A stretch of DNA of 64,000 nt from Solicola gregarius (GCF_025790165.1 NZ_CP094970.1:930001-994000); one strand, 5' to 3'. Shown: positions 25,038-33,816, numbered from the stretch's first letter. Notes: generated by a model not told the origin, from the letters alone. Translations and numbers: made by a program.

Positions 25038-26171
25038 TCATGTCTCGTCTCCGGAGGCCCAGTGGCTGCTCGCGGCATGCTCGCGTAGGTAGTCCCGCAA
25101 GCCCGGGAGCGTGAAGTCGACCAGGCCGTACCCACGAGGTTCGATCACTTCGGCCGCGATCAGGCGCCGGCGGTACTGCCCGACGTAGGTTCGATCGACG
25201 TTGAGCCGGGTGGCGAGGTCGCTCGTACGGCTAGGCCCGTCGTCGTGGGCCATTGCGGCCAAGAACGAACGGTCGACGGTGGACAGGTCCGCCAAGGCGC
25301 TGGCGTGCACCAGCTGCCCGATGCGGCGCCGCGCGTGATCGACTCCGTGCTGCGCCTGGTCGACGTCGATCAGGCCCTGGCCGGGGTCGGCCCGCCAGAT
25401 GTGCAGGCCGACGAGCTGGATCAGGAAAGGATAGCCGCCGGTCCCGTTGACCGCGATCTGCAGGGCGTCGGGCGTGATGTCGCGGCCGGCGTCGCGGATC
25501 GGCACCGCCAGCGCCTGGGCGACGTCGTCTCGACCGACGGTGCGCAGGTGCCGCCTGTCTGCTCGGCGCAGGAACGTCGATACGTCATCGGAAAGGAGAT
25601 CGTCGACCGCCGACGGTAGGCCTGCCCCGACGAACGCGACCTCGCGGCGTTCACGGAACGCGTGCTGGATCGTAGCGCCGAGGATCCGCAGATCATCGAG
25701 ACCCTGACGGTGCACCTCGTCAACGGTAAGCAGCACACCGGATCCGCCGCGCTCGGCCAGCAGCTCGGTCAGCTCGGTCAGGCGAGATCGCAGGCCGGGC
25801 CGTGGTGTGTGGCGCTCGGTGACCTCACGCTCGACGCCGAGGCCGCCAGGAAAGGAGACCGCGGTCAGATGCGATTCGGTCGCCCGCGGGTCTGCTTCGA
25901 TAAGCAGGCGCGGGAGGTGTTCGTGAGTGATCCGGTCGATCAGGCCGCGCGTCGCGGTCTCGGAGATGACCAGCCACCCTTCGGAAGCCGCGGCGTCCTC
26001 GTAAGCGTTGAGCATGACGGTCTTGCCCGTACCGCGCAGGCCGGTCACCAACGTGGCGCGCTCCGGCGAGCCCGGACCGCCGTACAGGCCGTCCCGGAAC
26101 TCGTCGAGGTCGCGATCACGCCCCACGAGCAAGGGCGGACTGGTACCGAACGTCGGAGTGAAAGGGTTCAC
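25038..26171 (-). CDS. AAA+ ATPase (Orc1/Cdc6-like fold) with C-terminal winged helix
   Basis: 377 aa. Walker A GLRGTGKT at about 44-51, Walker B VLLTVDEVH at about 146-153, sensor-type residues in AFVGAGLPS, and a lid region with GGYPFLIQLVGLHIW. The C-terminal winged helix (about 300-360) contains TSDLATRLNVDRTYVGQYRR. The architecture matches actinobacterial Orc/STAND-like ATP-binding proteins; the role is unknown, possibly regulatory or defence-related. I place the start at GTG 26171 (VNPFTPTFGTSPPLLVGR, the natural beginning). TAGGCT lies 7 nt upstream, fitting a leaderless mRNA. ATG 26210 is the alternative but lies inside a repeat. It is the first gene of the undamaged right-hand segment. 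Confidence 0.85.
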   Translation of the reverse strand: MNPFTPTFGTSPPLLVGRDRDLDEFRDGLYGGPGSPERATLVTGLRGTGKTVMLNAYEDAAASEGWLVISETATRGLIDRITHEHLPRLLIEADPRATESHLTAVSFPGGLGVEREVTERHTPRPGLRSRLTELTELLAERGGSGVLLTVDEVHRQGLDDLRILGATIQHAFRERREVAFVGAGLPSAVDDLLSDDVSTFLRRADRRHLRTVGRDDVAQALAVPIRDAGRDITPDALQIAVNGTGGYPFLIQLVGLHIWRADPGQGLIDVDQAQHGVDHARRRIGQLVHASALADLSTVDRSFLAAMAHDDGPSRTSDLATRLNVDRTYVGQYRRRLIAAEVIEPRGYGLVDFTLPGLRDYLREHAASSHWASGDET

Positions 26172-26188
26172 CCTGGGGAGCCTATCAA

Positions 26189-26256
26189 CATCTTTAATTC
26201 TTTTAAACACTCCCCGCTGACCTGCGGTTTTAAACGTCTTTCATTCCTTTCAACGC
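26189..26256. repeat. two 22-bp AT-rich direct repeats upstream of the AAA+ gene
   Basis: The units at 26189-26210 and 26235-26256 share 17 of 22 positions (pattern TCTTT-ATTC-TTT-AAC) and start 46 bp apart, about four helical turns. TTTTAAAC also occurs twice (26202-26209 and 26228-26235). They overlap the presumed promoter of the AAA+ gene and are far more AT-rich than the surroundings. Confidence 0.6.
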
Positions 26257-26346
26257 TCACTCACGTACGGGGCCAGGCGACGCGATCTGGGACCCAACTG
26301 CGACTCTCGGCGCCACAAAGTCGCGGTAGCGTCCCAGATCTCGGAG

Positions 26347-27588
26347 TCAGCCGCCCGAGAGACGCCGCAGCCGGTCTCGAAGATGCCGCTGTTCGGCGAC
26401 GTTGAGCGTCGCCTTGATCGCCCGCTGGTACGCCGCGCCGGCCTCGTCGATGCGCCCGGCGCGTTCGAGAAGGTGCGCTCGTACGGCGTCGAGGCGCGCC
26501 AGATCCGGGTGGGCGGACGACAGCTCGTCCAGCGCCGCCAACGCGCGGTCGTTTCCCTGCAGCATCGCCTGGGCGACGATCCGGTTCAACGTGATCGTGG
26601 GGTTCCGGCCGCCCGTGGTGTGTTCGAGGACCGTGTAGAGCGCATGGATCTCCTGCCAGTCGGTCGACTCCGTGTCGGACGCACGCGCGTGGACGCCCGC
26701 GATGCACGCCTGGAGGAGATACGCCCCCGGCGTGGCCCCGGGCGTGACGGTGTCGAGGAGCTCGAGCCCCTCGTCGACGAGGTTCCGGTCCCAGTTCGTC
26801 CGATCCTGCTCGTCGAGCGGGATGAGCCGACCGCGCGACCCGACCCGGGCCGGGTGCCGCGCCTCCGTCAGCAGCATCAGCGCAAGGATCCCGGCGACCT
26901 CGGTGGACTCCGGAGCTGCCCGGCGCAGCAGCCTCGCGAGGTGGATCGCCTCGGCGGCCAGGTCGGCGTCACGGGCCGGCGCGCCGCTCGTCGTGTGATG
27001 CGCCTCGGTGAACATCACGTACAGCACGTCGAGGACCGGGGCCATCCGCTCGTCGACGTCCGTCGGCCGCGGAAATCCGCCGCCGGCCTCCGTGAGCCGA
27101 CGTTTGGCTCGGGTGATCCGCTGCGCAATCGTCGCCTCCGGCACCTGGTACGCATTGGCGATCTGCGCCGTGGTGAGTCCGGCGACCGCGCGTAGCGTCA
27201 GCGCCACCTGCCCCGACCGAGGCAGCTCGGGATGGCAACACAGCTGCAGCAGCCGCAGCGCGTCGTCGGTTGCCGCGGGTTGGTCGCTTGTCGCCGGCTC
27301 ATGGTCGAGCGGTGCCTGCAGCATCGAGACATGGCCCTCGCGGTCGCGGCGACGTACGTCGCGTCGGACCCGGTCGACGTAGCGCCGTCGAGCCGTTGCC
27401 GTCAACCAAGCCTGCGGATCGCGCGGTGGCTCGGTCGCCCATTGGCGGTGCGCGTCCAGGAGCGCGTCCTGTACGGCGTCCTCACACAGGTCGAACTGGT
27501 CGCTCCCGTACGTACGCAGCAGCCTCGCGAGGGTCTGTGGCGCGAGCTCGCGCCACAGACCCTCGTCGACCGCGGTGGGATCGTTCAC
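26347..27588 (-). CDS. ECF sigma factor of the ECF42 type, with TPR-like C-terminal extension
   Basis: 413 aa. Sigma region 2 (about 25-90) includes CEDAVQDALLDAHRQW and region 4 (about 110-170) includes AGLTTAQIANAYQVPEATIA. A 230-aa helical extension follows (DRNLVDEGLELLDTVTPG, QACIAGVHARASDTESTDW), typical of ECF42 and absent from ordinary ECFs. These sigma factors lack a classical anti-sigma factor and are encoded with a DGPF/YCII protein, as here: the GTG start overlaps the YCII stop by 4 nt. It probably senses through the extension or the partner. The target promoter is not deducible from this window. Confidence 0.93.
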   Translation of the reverse strand: MNDPTAVDEGLWRELAPQTLARLLRTYGSDQFDLCEDAVQDALLDAHRQWATEPPRDPQAWLTATARRRYVDRVRRDVRRRDREGHVSMLQAPLDHEPATSDQPAATDDALRLLQLCCHPELPRSGQVALTLRAVAGLTTAQIANAYQVPEATIAQRITRAKRRLTEAGGGFPRPTDVDERMAPVLDVLYVMFTEAHHTTSGAPARDADLAAEAIHLARLLRRAAPESTEVAGILALMLLTEARHPARVGSRGRLIPLDEQDRTNWDRNLVDEGLELLDTVTPGATPGAYLLQACIAGVHARASDTESTDWQEIHALYTVLEHTTGGRNPTITLNRIVAQAMLQGNDRALAALDELSSAHPDLARLDAVRAHLLERAGRIDEAGAAYQRAIKATLNVAEQRHLRDRLRRLSGG

Positions 27589-27953
27589 CCGTCGCCCAGG
27601 TCTGCGAAGACCACGGGCCGCACCTCGACGGCAAGACCGGGGATGCGTACGTCGGGAATCTGCTGGGCGAGCTCCAGTGCGCGCGCCTCGTCCGCCACGT
27701 CGAGCAGATAGAACCCGCCGAGAAACTCCTTCGACTCGACGAACGGCCCGTCAGTCACCTCGGGCTGATCGGCGCTCCCGCGTACGACCTTCGATCGACT
27801 CGGATCGGCGAGCGCCTGCGTTCCGATGAACTCACCGCTCTCCTTCGTCGCCGCGAGGAACGCGCCGTGACCGTCGCCGAGCTGCTGCTGCTGTTCCTCC
27901 GTCAGCTGCTCCAGAACGGTCGGGTCGACGTGCATGATGATCAGGTACTTCAT
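27585..27953 (-). CDS. DGPF/YCII-domain protein, ECF42 partner
   Basis: 122 aa. Ferredoxin-like YCII fold starting MKYLIIMHVDPT, with the signature EVTDGPFVESKEFLGGFYLL (about 71-90) that names the family. GAGGAGG 5-6 nt before ATG 27953 fixes the start and excludes the longer reading to 28025. Co-occurrence with ECF42 sigma factors is an established pattern, although the protein's biochemical role is not known. Translation is coupled to the sigma gene through GTGA. Confidence 0.92.
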   Translation of the reverse strand: MKYLIIMHVDPTVLEQLTEEQQQQLGDGHGAFLAATKESGEFIGTQALADPSRSKVVRGSADQPEVTDGPFVESKEFLGGFYLLDVADEARALELAQQIPDVRIPGLAVEVRPVVFADLGDG

Positions 27954-28046
27954 TTCGTCCTCCTCGATCGTGGGCCCGCCGTCAGCGGCGAGCCACCCCT
28001 TGGTCGTCGCCCGGGTCGCGAACACGACACGACCGGCGAGAAGACC

Positions 28047-28493
28047 TCACGATTTCTCGGCCGGCAGGTGGAGGTCGATGAACGCGATGGACTCGCCGGG
28101 CAGGACATAGCGATCGTGCTCGGCGAACCCGTGCACCGAGGCGAATGCAAGCCCGTCTTCGTTCGATGCGAGCACGACGGTCTCGATCCGGCGGGCGCCG
28201 AGTTCGCGGGCATGTGTCAGCTCGGCCGAGAGGTACGCGGCGCCGAGCCCTCTGCGGCGGTACTCGGGCAGGATGCGCACGATCACGGTCGCGACCGACG
28301 AGTCGGGCAGCGGCGGGCGTACGGTCGCGTTGCCCACCAGCTCATCGCCGAGGAAGCCCAGCGTGAGACGGTTCCGGCCTGCCCTCTCGGCGACGTCTGC
28401 CCCGGAGAGGGGATGAGTCGGGATGATCTCGTTGTGGATTGCTCGCCAGTCTTCGAGTCCGTCGCCCGTGGCGATCACGATGTCGAGTGTCAC
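28047..28493 (-). CDS. GNAT-family N-acetyltransferase
   Basis: 148 aa. Motif A is VRILPEYRRRGLGAAYLSAE (about 72-91) with the acetyl-CoA pyrophosphate loop RRRGLGA. The second half (VVLASNEDGLAFASVHGF) is the usual GNAT motif B. The acceptor is unknown. GTG 28493 has no Shine-Dalgarno sequence, but a TATCGT box lies 6 nt upstream, a leaderless arrangement. It stands alone between the sigma operon and the flavoenzyme gene. Confidence 0.85.
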   Translation of the reverse strand: MTLDIVIATGDGLEDWRAIHNEIIPTHPLSGADVAERAGRNRLTLGFLGDELVGNATVRPPLPDSSVATVIVRILPEYRRRGLGAAYLSAELTHARELGARRIETVVLASNEDGLAFASVHGFAEHDRYVLPGESIAFIDLHLPAEKS

Positions 28494-28539
28494 GCGCTAA
28501 CGATAAGAGGTCAGTGGGCGGCCGACCCGTTCCGACGAC

Positions 28540-29883
28540 CTACCGCACCCGCGCCGCCGCTTCATCAGCGCGCGGCGAGATGTTGTGGTTGAGGGCGAAG
28601 GTGTTCTCCGCGTCGTACGCCCGCTTGACGGCGACGAGCCGTTCGTACGTCTCCCCCGGGTACGCCGCGAGTACGTCGTCAGGAGTACCCGAACCGTGAA
28701 AGTTGAGGTAGGCCCCGTTACCACGGCGCTCGACATCGGGCCACGGCGCGAGTGCGCGGTCGACGTCGGTCTGAGTGGCATCCGCCGCCAGCACGGCGCC
28801 GCAGAACACCATCGCCTCGGCGTCGCGATGTGCGAACGCCGTATCGCGTGCTGACACACGACCGAATGCGCCGCCGAGACTCCGGATGCTGGTCATGGTC
28901 GGGACCTCGCTGCGGTAGACCGCGATGACGGCGTCGATCAGCGCATCGCCCAGGGAAGGCACGAGCGCGTTCCGTGCGACCACGCGCATACCCGGTGGCA
29001 TGGCCGCGTCCTCGAGGGTGTCGGCGTACGGCATTTCCTGGACGTTGTTGTCGGTGACGGTGCCGAGGCTCAGCAGGCCGGCAACCGCGGCATCGAAGTC
29101 GTCGCCCGCATAGCAGAGCGTCACCATGATCGATGCCGGCATTCCGAACATCGACGGCATCAGGGTCAGCGTGCTCGTGAGCTCTTCGGGTGCGGTTCGC
29201 ATGTGGTCACGCCACCCCCTGATGGTGCTCGCCGGGTCGTCGAGCTGATAGGTGATGGTCCCGAAGTGCACCGTTTCGACCGGCTGGGCCACGAAGTCGA
29301 ACCGTGTCACGACACCGAAGTTGCCTCCGCCGCCGCGAACCGCCCAGAACAGCTCTGCGTGCTCGTCCTCGCCGGCCTCGAGGATGCGTCCGTCGGCGGT
29401 GACGATCTGCGCCCCTACCAGGTTGTCGATCGCGAGACCGTACTTGCGGACCATCCAGCCCATGCCGCCACCGAGCGTCAGACCCCCGACACCGACGTCC
29501 GCCGTGTCGCCCGCGGTGAGCCCGAGGCCGTACGGCGCCAGCGTCGTCGCCACCTGGCCCCAGTTCGCACCGCCCCCGACGCTGACGATGCGGGTCGCCG
29601 GATCGACGACGTCGACCGCATCGAGGTGCGTCAGATCGAGCACCAGCCCTCCGGTGTTCGTCCCGCTGCCGAGCACGCTGTGTCCCCCGGACCGTACGGA
29701 CAGTACCAGGTCTGCAGCACGGGCGTACTCGATCGCAGCGGCGACCTCTCCGGCGTCGCGAGGTCGCACCACGAGCGCGGGAGCCCCGGTGCCGAAGACG
29801 GTCGTGCTCGCCTCGGCGTACTCGTCGTCGCCCGGCGCCAGCACGTCGCCACGCAGGTTGGCCGATGACGGTTGTTGACTCAT
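28540..29883 (-). CDS. FAD-linked oxidoreductase, berberine-bridge (6-hydroxynicotine oxidase-like) type
   Basis: 447 aa. The N-terminal PCMH-type FAD domain (about 35-205) includes LVLSVRSGGHSVLGSGTN, where His68 is the site of 8-alpha-histidyl flavin attachment. At the place where bicovalent enzymes carry a Cys, the sequence has Thr127 (GDTADVGVGG), so a single covalent link is expected. The C-terminal BBE segment ends YERLVAVKRAYDAENTFALN. ATG 29883 with AAGGGGGA 4 nt upstream sets the start; the longer frame to 29961 lacks support. It probably oxidises an alcohol, amine or sugar substrate using O2. Confidence 0.92.
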   Translation of the reverse strand: MSQQPSSANLRGDVLAPGDDEYAEASTTVFGTGAPALVVRPRDAGEVAAAIEYARAADLVLSVRSGGHSVLGSGTNTGGLVLDLTHLDAVDVVDPATRIVSVGGGANWGQVATTLAPYGLGLTAGDTADVGVGGLTLGGGMGWMVRKYGLAIDNLVGAQIVTADGRILEAGEDEHAELFWAVRGGGGNFGVVTRFDFVAQPVETVHFGTITYQLDDPASTIRGWRDHMRTAPEELTSTLTLMPSMFGMPASIMVTLCYAGDDFDAAVAGLLSLGTVTDNNVQEMPYADTLEDAAMPPGMRVVARNALVPSLGDALIDAVIAVYRSEVPTMTSIRSLGGAFGRVSARDTAFAHRDAEAMVFCGAVLAADATQTDVDRALAPWPDVERRGNGAYLNFHGSGTPDDVLAAYPGETYERLVAVKRAYDAENTFALNHNISPRADEAAARVR

Positions 29884-30045
29884 GTGTCCCCCTTGGTGAT
29901 CGGTACGTACGGGAGATTCTTCGTCGGCCGCGACCGAAAGTCGTCGTACGTGGGGCGACACCCGCTCCTACCTAAAGTTGCGCAGGAAGCCATCCGAACT
30001 GCTCCCGTGGGAGTAGGTCCGCGCTACTCCATGAGGCGGTCGGTC

Positions 30046-30660
30046 TCAGGAAGTCGAGGGAATGGTGAGTGAGCGCACCAGCGGATCGACGATCGCGAGG
30101 ATCTCTCCCCGAGCGATCCCGACGTCGTCGGCCGCGTTCACGTAGAGGGCGGCCTCGTCGGCGACGGACAACAGGATGTGCGCGAGAGGCTTCGCCGGTA
30201 GCAGGACAAGCGTCCCGTCGGCCATGCCTTGGGCGAGGATCCCCTCGATCAAGCCCAGGATGTGCGGCTGACAGATGTCGCGCCACCGAGTCCAGCCGAG
30301 CACCGACGGACCGTCGACCAGCACGATGCGCTGGATCTCGGGGTGCTCGCAGGCGTCGAGCCAAGCCCCGATGGCATTCGTCATCGTCGCAACGAAATCG
30401 CGCTCTCCCCCGGACAACACCGCCTCCGCGAGCCGTTGCGAGACCTCGGCCTCCACCTCGGCCAGCACGGCCGAGAACAGTTCGGTCTTGTCGCCGAACT
30501 GGTGGTACAGCGCGCCCCGGCTCACCTCGGCATCGCGTACGAGGGCCTCGGTCCCGACACCGGCGAAACCGTGCTCAGCGAAGAGTGCCCGACCGGCCTT
30601 GATCAGGGCCGCCCGGGTCATCGCGGTGCGATCTGCTTGCGTACGTCGCGAAACTTTCAT
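30046..30660 (-). CDS. TetR/AcrR-family transcriptional regulator
   Basis: 204 aa. HTH at about 15-55 (GVGTEALVRDAEVSRGALYH, FGDKTELFSAVL) and a helical ligand domain with PSVLGWTRWRDI and AHILLSVADEAALYVN. The start at ATG 30660 follows the promoter region directly; readings extending to 30729 cross the operator and are rejected. It is divergent from an alpha/beta hydrolase and SDR operon, and a 27-bp palindrome lies between the starts. Autorepression plus control of the hydrolase operon is the natural reading. Confidence 0.92.
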   Translation of the reverse strand: MKVSRRTQADRTAMTRAALIKAGRALFAEHGFAGVGTEALVRDAEVSRGALYHQFGDKTELFSAVLAEVEAEVSQRLAEAVLSGGERDFVATMTNAIGAWLDACEHPEIQRIVLVDGPSVLGWTRWRDICQPHILGLIEGILAQGMADGTLVLLPAKPLAHILLSVADEAALYVNAADDVGIARGEILAIVDPLVRSLTIPSTS

Positions 30661-30673
30661 ACAGTCTGTCCGT

Positions 30674-30700
30674 AAGTTACATACACAGTGTATGTTACTT
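30674..30700. promoter_or_regulatory. 27-bp operator palindrome between tetR and hydrolase genes
   Basis: The arms AAGTTACATACAC and GTGTATGTTACTT pair at 12 of 13 positions around a central A. The site lies 14 bp from the TetR start and 19 bp from the hydrolase start, so one bound dimer pair would block both genes. Size and symmetry fit a TetR-family operator. Confidence 0.8.
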
Positions 30701-30718
30701 CGGCCCGCAGGGGGACCA

Positions 30719-31564
30719 ATGCACACCATCGACCTTCCACACGGAACCGTTCGCTATCGGATGGCCGGACCGGACGACTCCTCGTCCCCGCCGGTCGTAT
30801 TCGTGCACGCGTTCCTCGTCGACGGCTCGGTCTGGTCGTCCGTCGCAGAACGCCTGGCGGCACGCGGCGTCCGCTCGTACGCCCCGGACTGGCCGCTCGG
30901 AGCACACCACGTGCCGCTGAACCCCGATGCCGACCAGTCGCCACGTGGCGTCGCGCGCCAGATCCTGTCGTTCCTCGAGGCGCTCGGCCTGCACGACGTC
31001 ACGCTGGTCGGCAACGACACCGGCGGCGCACTGACGCAGTTCGTACTCGACACCGACCCGAGTCGGATCGGTCGGGTCGTACTCACGAACTGCGACGCGT
31101 TCGACACCTTCCCGCCGTTCCCGTTCAACATCGTCTTCCGGCTGCTCAACGGTCGGGTACGAATGAGGGCCAACCTCCTGCCGATGCGACTGCGCGCCGT
31201 TCGCCATTCACCATTGGGGCTCGGGCTCCTCGCCAACGAGTTCGACGCCGCCATGACTCGATCGTGGATCGAGCCGGCGCTCACCGATCGCGGGATCCGA
31301 GACGACGCGGTTCGCTTCCTGCACGCGGCCGACCCGAAGGACCTGCTCGACGTCTCCACCCGGCTCGCCGCGTACGACGGACCGGTTCGCATCGTGTGGG
31401 GCATGGCCGACCGTGCGTTCAAGCCGAAGCTCGGCCGACGTCTCCAGCAGGCGTTCCGCGACGCCGACTTCATCGAGGTGCCGAACGCGAAGACCTTCGT
31501 ACAGCTCGATGCGCCGGACGTACTCACCGACCAGATCGTCGAGGTCGCAGCACCGCTACGCTGA
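30719..31564 (+). CDS. alpha/beta hydrolase (haloalkane dehalogenase-like fold), altered catalytic triad
   Basis: 281 aa. Nucleophile elbow GNDTGG with Asp100, an Asp nucleophile as in dehalogenases and epoxide hydrolases; oxyanion region [11 protein letters not shown] (about 29-39); acid Asp231 in WGMADRAF. The position of the catalytic His near the C-terminus reads [10 protein letters not shown], so Thr259 replaces it. Either the protein uses another base or it is not a classical hydrolase; some related sequences share this change. AGGGGGA 3-4 nt upstream of ATG 30719 supports the start. The SDR gene follows after 5 bp. Confidence 0.88.
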   Translation: MHTIDLPHGTVRYRMAGPDDSSSPPVVFVHAFLVDGSVWSSVAERLAARGVRSYAPDWPLGAHHVPLNPDADQSPRGVARQILSFLEALGLHDVTLVGNDTGGALTQFVLDTDPSRIGRVVLTNCDAFDTFPPFPFNIVFRLLNGRVRMRANLLPMRLRAVRHSPLGLGLLANEFDAAMTRSWIEPALTDRGIRDDAVRFLHAADPKDLLDVSTRLAAYDGPVRIVWGMADRAFKPKLGRRLQQAFRDADFIEVPNAKTFVQLDAPDVLTDQIVEVAAPLR

Positions 31565-31569
31565 CCCAC

Positions 31570-32334
31570 ATGCGAATCGATGGCGCTCGCGCGTTGATCA
31601 TCGGCGGAGGCGGCGAGGGCATCGGTCGCGGCATCACCCGGTCGTACGCGGCGGCGGGTGCAGCGGTTGCGGTCGCCGACGTCGACCCGGAGCGCTCGGC
31701 CGCCGCCGCCGACGAGGTGGCGGAGTCCGGCGGCAAGGCCTACGCCATCGGCGGCGACGTACGCTCGGCCGCCGACGTCGAGGCGATGGTGTCGGGCGCG
31801 GTCGAGCAGCTCGGCGGTCTGGACGTGCTGGTGACGGTCGTCGGCGGACAGGTTGCGTTCGTCCCTGCCGTGAAGCTGCACGAGATGGCCGATGCCGACT
31901 GGGACCTCGTCTACGAGCTCAACCTGCGCTATGTCGCGCGGGCGGCCGCCGCGGCGATCCGCGCCTTCCTCGCTCAGGGGACCGGCGGCACCATCATCAG
32001 TGTCGGGTCGGTCGCCGGCGTGATGGCAGCACCACACCAGGCCGCGTACGGCGCATCGAAGGCCGGCGTGCTCAGCCTGGCGCGCACGGTCGCGGCCGAG
32101 TACGCCGTGGACCGCATCCGGATGAACGTGATCGTGGCCGGCGCCGTCGCCACCGCGGTCAACGTGCCGGACGCGGAGTCCGAGGGCGTTCCCGAGATCC
32201 CGCTCGACCGGTACGGCACGGTCGACGAGGTCGCCGCCGCCGCGGTCTACCTCGCCACACCCGAGTCGTCGTACATGACCGGCCAGCAGGTCGTACTGGA
32301 CGGCGGGGTCTCCGTACGCGGACCGTTCGGCTGA
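31570..32334 (+). CDS. SDR-family NAD(P)-dependent oxidoreductase
   Basis: 254 aa classical SDR. Cofactor loop [13 protein letters not shown] (about 9-21), Asp in VADVDPERS suggesting NAD(H), catalytic Ser in SVGSVAGV (about 139-146) and Tyr-x-x-x-Lys in [10 protein letters not shown] (about 153-162). The end [18 protein letters not shown] is typical. It starts 5 bp after the hydrolase stop, so the two form an operon under the TetR operator. The substrate, an alcohol or ketone, is unknown. Confidence 0.92.
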   Translation: MRIDGARALIIGGGGEGIGRGITRSYAAAGAAVAVADVDPERSAAAADEVAESGGKAYAIGGDVRSAADVEAMVSGAVEQLGGLDVLVTVVGGQVAFVPAVKLHEMADADWDLVYELNLRYVARAAAAAIRAFLAQGTGGTIISVGSVAGVMAAPHQAAYGASKAGVLSLARTVAAEYAVDRIRMNVIVAGAVATAVNVPDAESEGVPEIPLDRYGTVDEVAAAAVYLATPESSYMTGQQVVLDGGVSVRGPFG

Positions 32335-32338
32335 ATGC

Positions 32339-32710
32339 TCACCCGGTCGGACGCCGGACGAGCTCCACCAGCCGGTCGGGAGCCTGCAGGCAGTAGGAGT
32401 CGGTGAGCAGCTCGGCGAGCTCACCCCAGTCGGTGGCGTCGTCGAGCAGCAGCCCCACGACGTTGTCACCCCAGCCCGCCCGGAAGTACGGCGCGCCGAG
32501 ATGCTCGAACGCCATCACCTCGTCGCGCTCGGCCCGGAACGTGACGCGGAAGAGCTGGTCTTCACCACCGAACACATGCGCAACGGTGGCCTGGCCGACC
32601 CGCCAGCGCACCCCCACCCACGCGTCCTCCTCGACGCACTCGGCAAACTCCTCGAACACGTCGCGTACGCGTTGGACCGTTGCAGGCGGAACCTCGGGAC
32701 GTTCAGGCAC
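32339..32710 (-). CDS. MmcQ/YjbR-family protein
   Basis: 123 aa. The typical YjbR pattern is present: FGGEDQLFRVTFRAERDEVM, then APYFRAGWGDNVVGLLL with the conserved Trp-Gly, and LLTDSYCLQAPDRLVELV. The fold resembles a double-stranded DNA-binding tail domain; the cellular role is unknown. It ends 5 bp from the convergent SDR gene. Confidence 0.88.
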   Translation of the reverse strand: MPERPEVPPATVQRVRDVFEEFAECVEEDAWVGVRWRVGQATVAHVFGGEDQLFRVTFRAERDEVMAFEHLGAPYFRAGWGDNVVGLLLDDATDWGELAELLTDSYCLQAPDRLVELVRRPTG

Positions 32711-32782
32711 GCTCGCATTCTGCTACAGGGGTCAGACAGCCGCTGCCGGAGGCGCGCCAAGGTCGGGCCCCAGCCGTAGCTT

Positions 32783-32843
32783 CGCGAGTGGCGCAAGTCC
32801 GCTGTTTGTAACGCATTTCAGCAACGACTTTGCGCCACTCGCG
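32783..32843. terminator. long inverted repeat at the LysR 3' end
   Basis: The arms at 32783-32798 and 32827-32843 share CGCGAGTGGCGCAA; the right one has one extra base near the loop, and the loop is 28 nt. The right arm includes the last codons and stop of the LysR gene. It is probably the terminator of that gene. Confidence 0.6.
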
Positions 32844-33744
32844 GACGGACAGCACGCGGCAGGCGCTCCGCGGCGACGTCGATCACGGCAGCGACCGCGG
32901 GACGAAGCCTGCCGACACGGGTGGCAGCCGCCAGCGTACGCGCGGCGGCGGGTCGAGGCGGGACGAACGTCACGCCGGCAGGGGCCGCCGGTCTGGCCAG
33001 GTCCGTGACCAGCGCAACGGCGAGCTCGTTCGCGACGAACGCGAGCTGGGTGGCCATGTCGCCCACTCGGTAGGCGATCTGGGGCGGGATACCGTCGCCG
33101 CCGAAGGACTGACGCAACGCTTCGTACGGATCGCTTCCGGCAGCACAGCTCGACCACGTCTCGCCGCGCAGGTCACGCAGCTCGACCGAGCCGCCGCTCG
33201 CGTACGCATGCCCCGACGGCAGCGCGACCCAGACCCGTTCGACGACGAGTGTGCGCGACTCGATGCCTTCGGGGAGACCGAGCGGTCGCGTGTCCCACGA
33301 CTCGGTGACGACGACGTCGAGCTCACCGCGCGCCAGCTTCGGGAGGAGATCGACGATCTCGCCGTCGATGACCGTCGGCACAACCCGCGGGTGCTCGTCG
33401 AGCAGCTCGCGCAGCGCGGGCGCGAGGGCGCGAAGGGCGGTGGCGACCCCGCCGATGCGCACGGGTCCTACGACGGACTCGCTCATCGACTCGACAGCGG
33501 CGGTGCCGTCGGCCACGGCGCGCGACGCCCGCGACGCGTGGTCGGCGAAGACTCGGCCTGCCGCGGTGAGACGGATACCGCGACCGGATCGCTCGACCAG
33601 CGTCGTACCGAGCTCTCGTTCGAGCCGACGCACGTGCTGCGATACGCCGGGCGCCGTCAGATGGAGCTCCTGCGCCGCTGCGCTCACCGAACCGTGCCGG
33701 GCAACGGCGGCGAATACCCGTACGCGGTCCCAGGTCGGCGCCAT
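32818..33744 (-). CDS. LysR-family transcriptional regulator
   Basis: 308 aa. N-terminal winged HTH (about 5-65: HGSVSAAAQELHLTAPGVSQ, VRRLERELGTTLVER) and a periplasmic-binding-like effector domain (about 90-290). It is divergent from an EamA transporter gene with 72 bp between starts, a classical LysR arrangement in which the regulator controls the exporter. No T-N11-A box could be singled out with confidence. Confidence 0.93.
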   Translation of the reverse strand: MAPTWDRVRVFAAVARHGSVSAAAQELHLTAPGVSQHVRRLERELGTTLVERSGRGIRLTAAGRVFADHASRASRAVADGTAAVESMSESVVGPVRIGGVATALRALAPALRELLDEHPRVVPTVIDGEIVDLLPKLARGELDVVVTESWDTRPLGLPEGIESRTLVVERVWVALPSGHAYASGGSVELRDLRGETWSSCAAGSDPYEALRQSFGGDGIPPQIAYRVGDMATQLAFVANELAVALVTDLARPAAPAGVTFVPPRPAAARTLAAATRVGRLRPAVAAVIDVAAERLPRAVRPRVAQSRC

Positions 33745-33816
33745 GAAGCGACAGTACAGCTTTGGATGAAGAAGAAGTACCTGGAGTTAACCGTCGCGTG
33801 ACCCGAGACTTGTCCC

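Noticed and set aside
29203-29878. Long plus-strand open frames over the flavoenzyme gene
   Set aside because: They are antisense shadows: Arg/Pro/Ser-rich, with no ribosome binding sites, while the minus strand gives a complete BBE-type protein.
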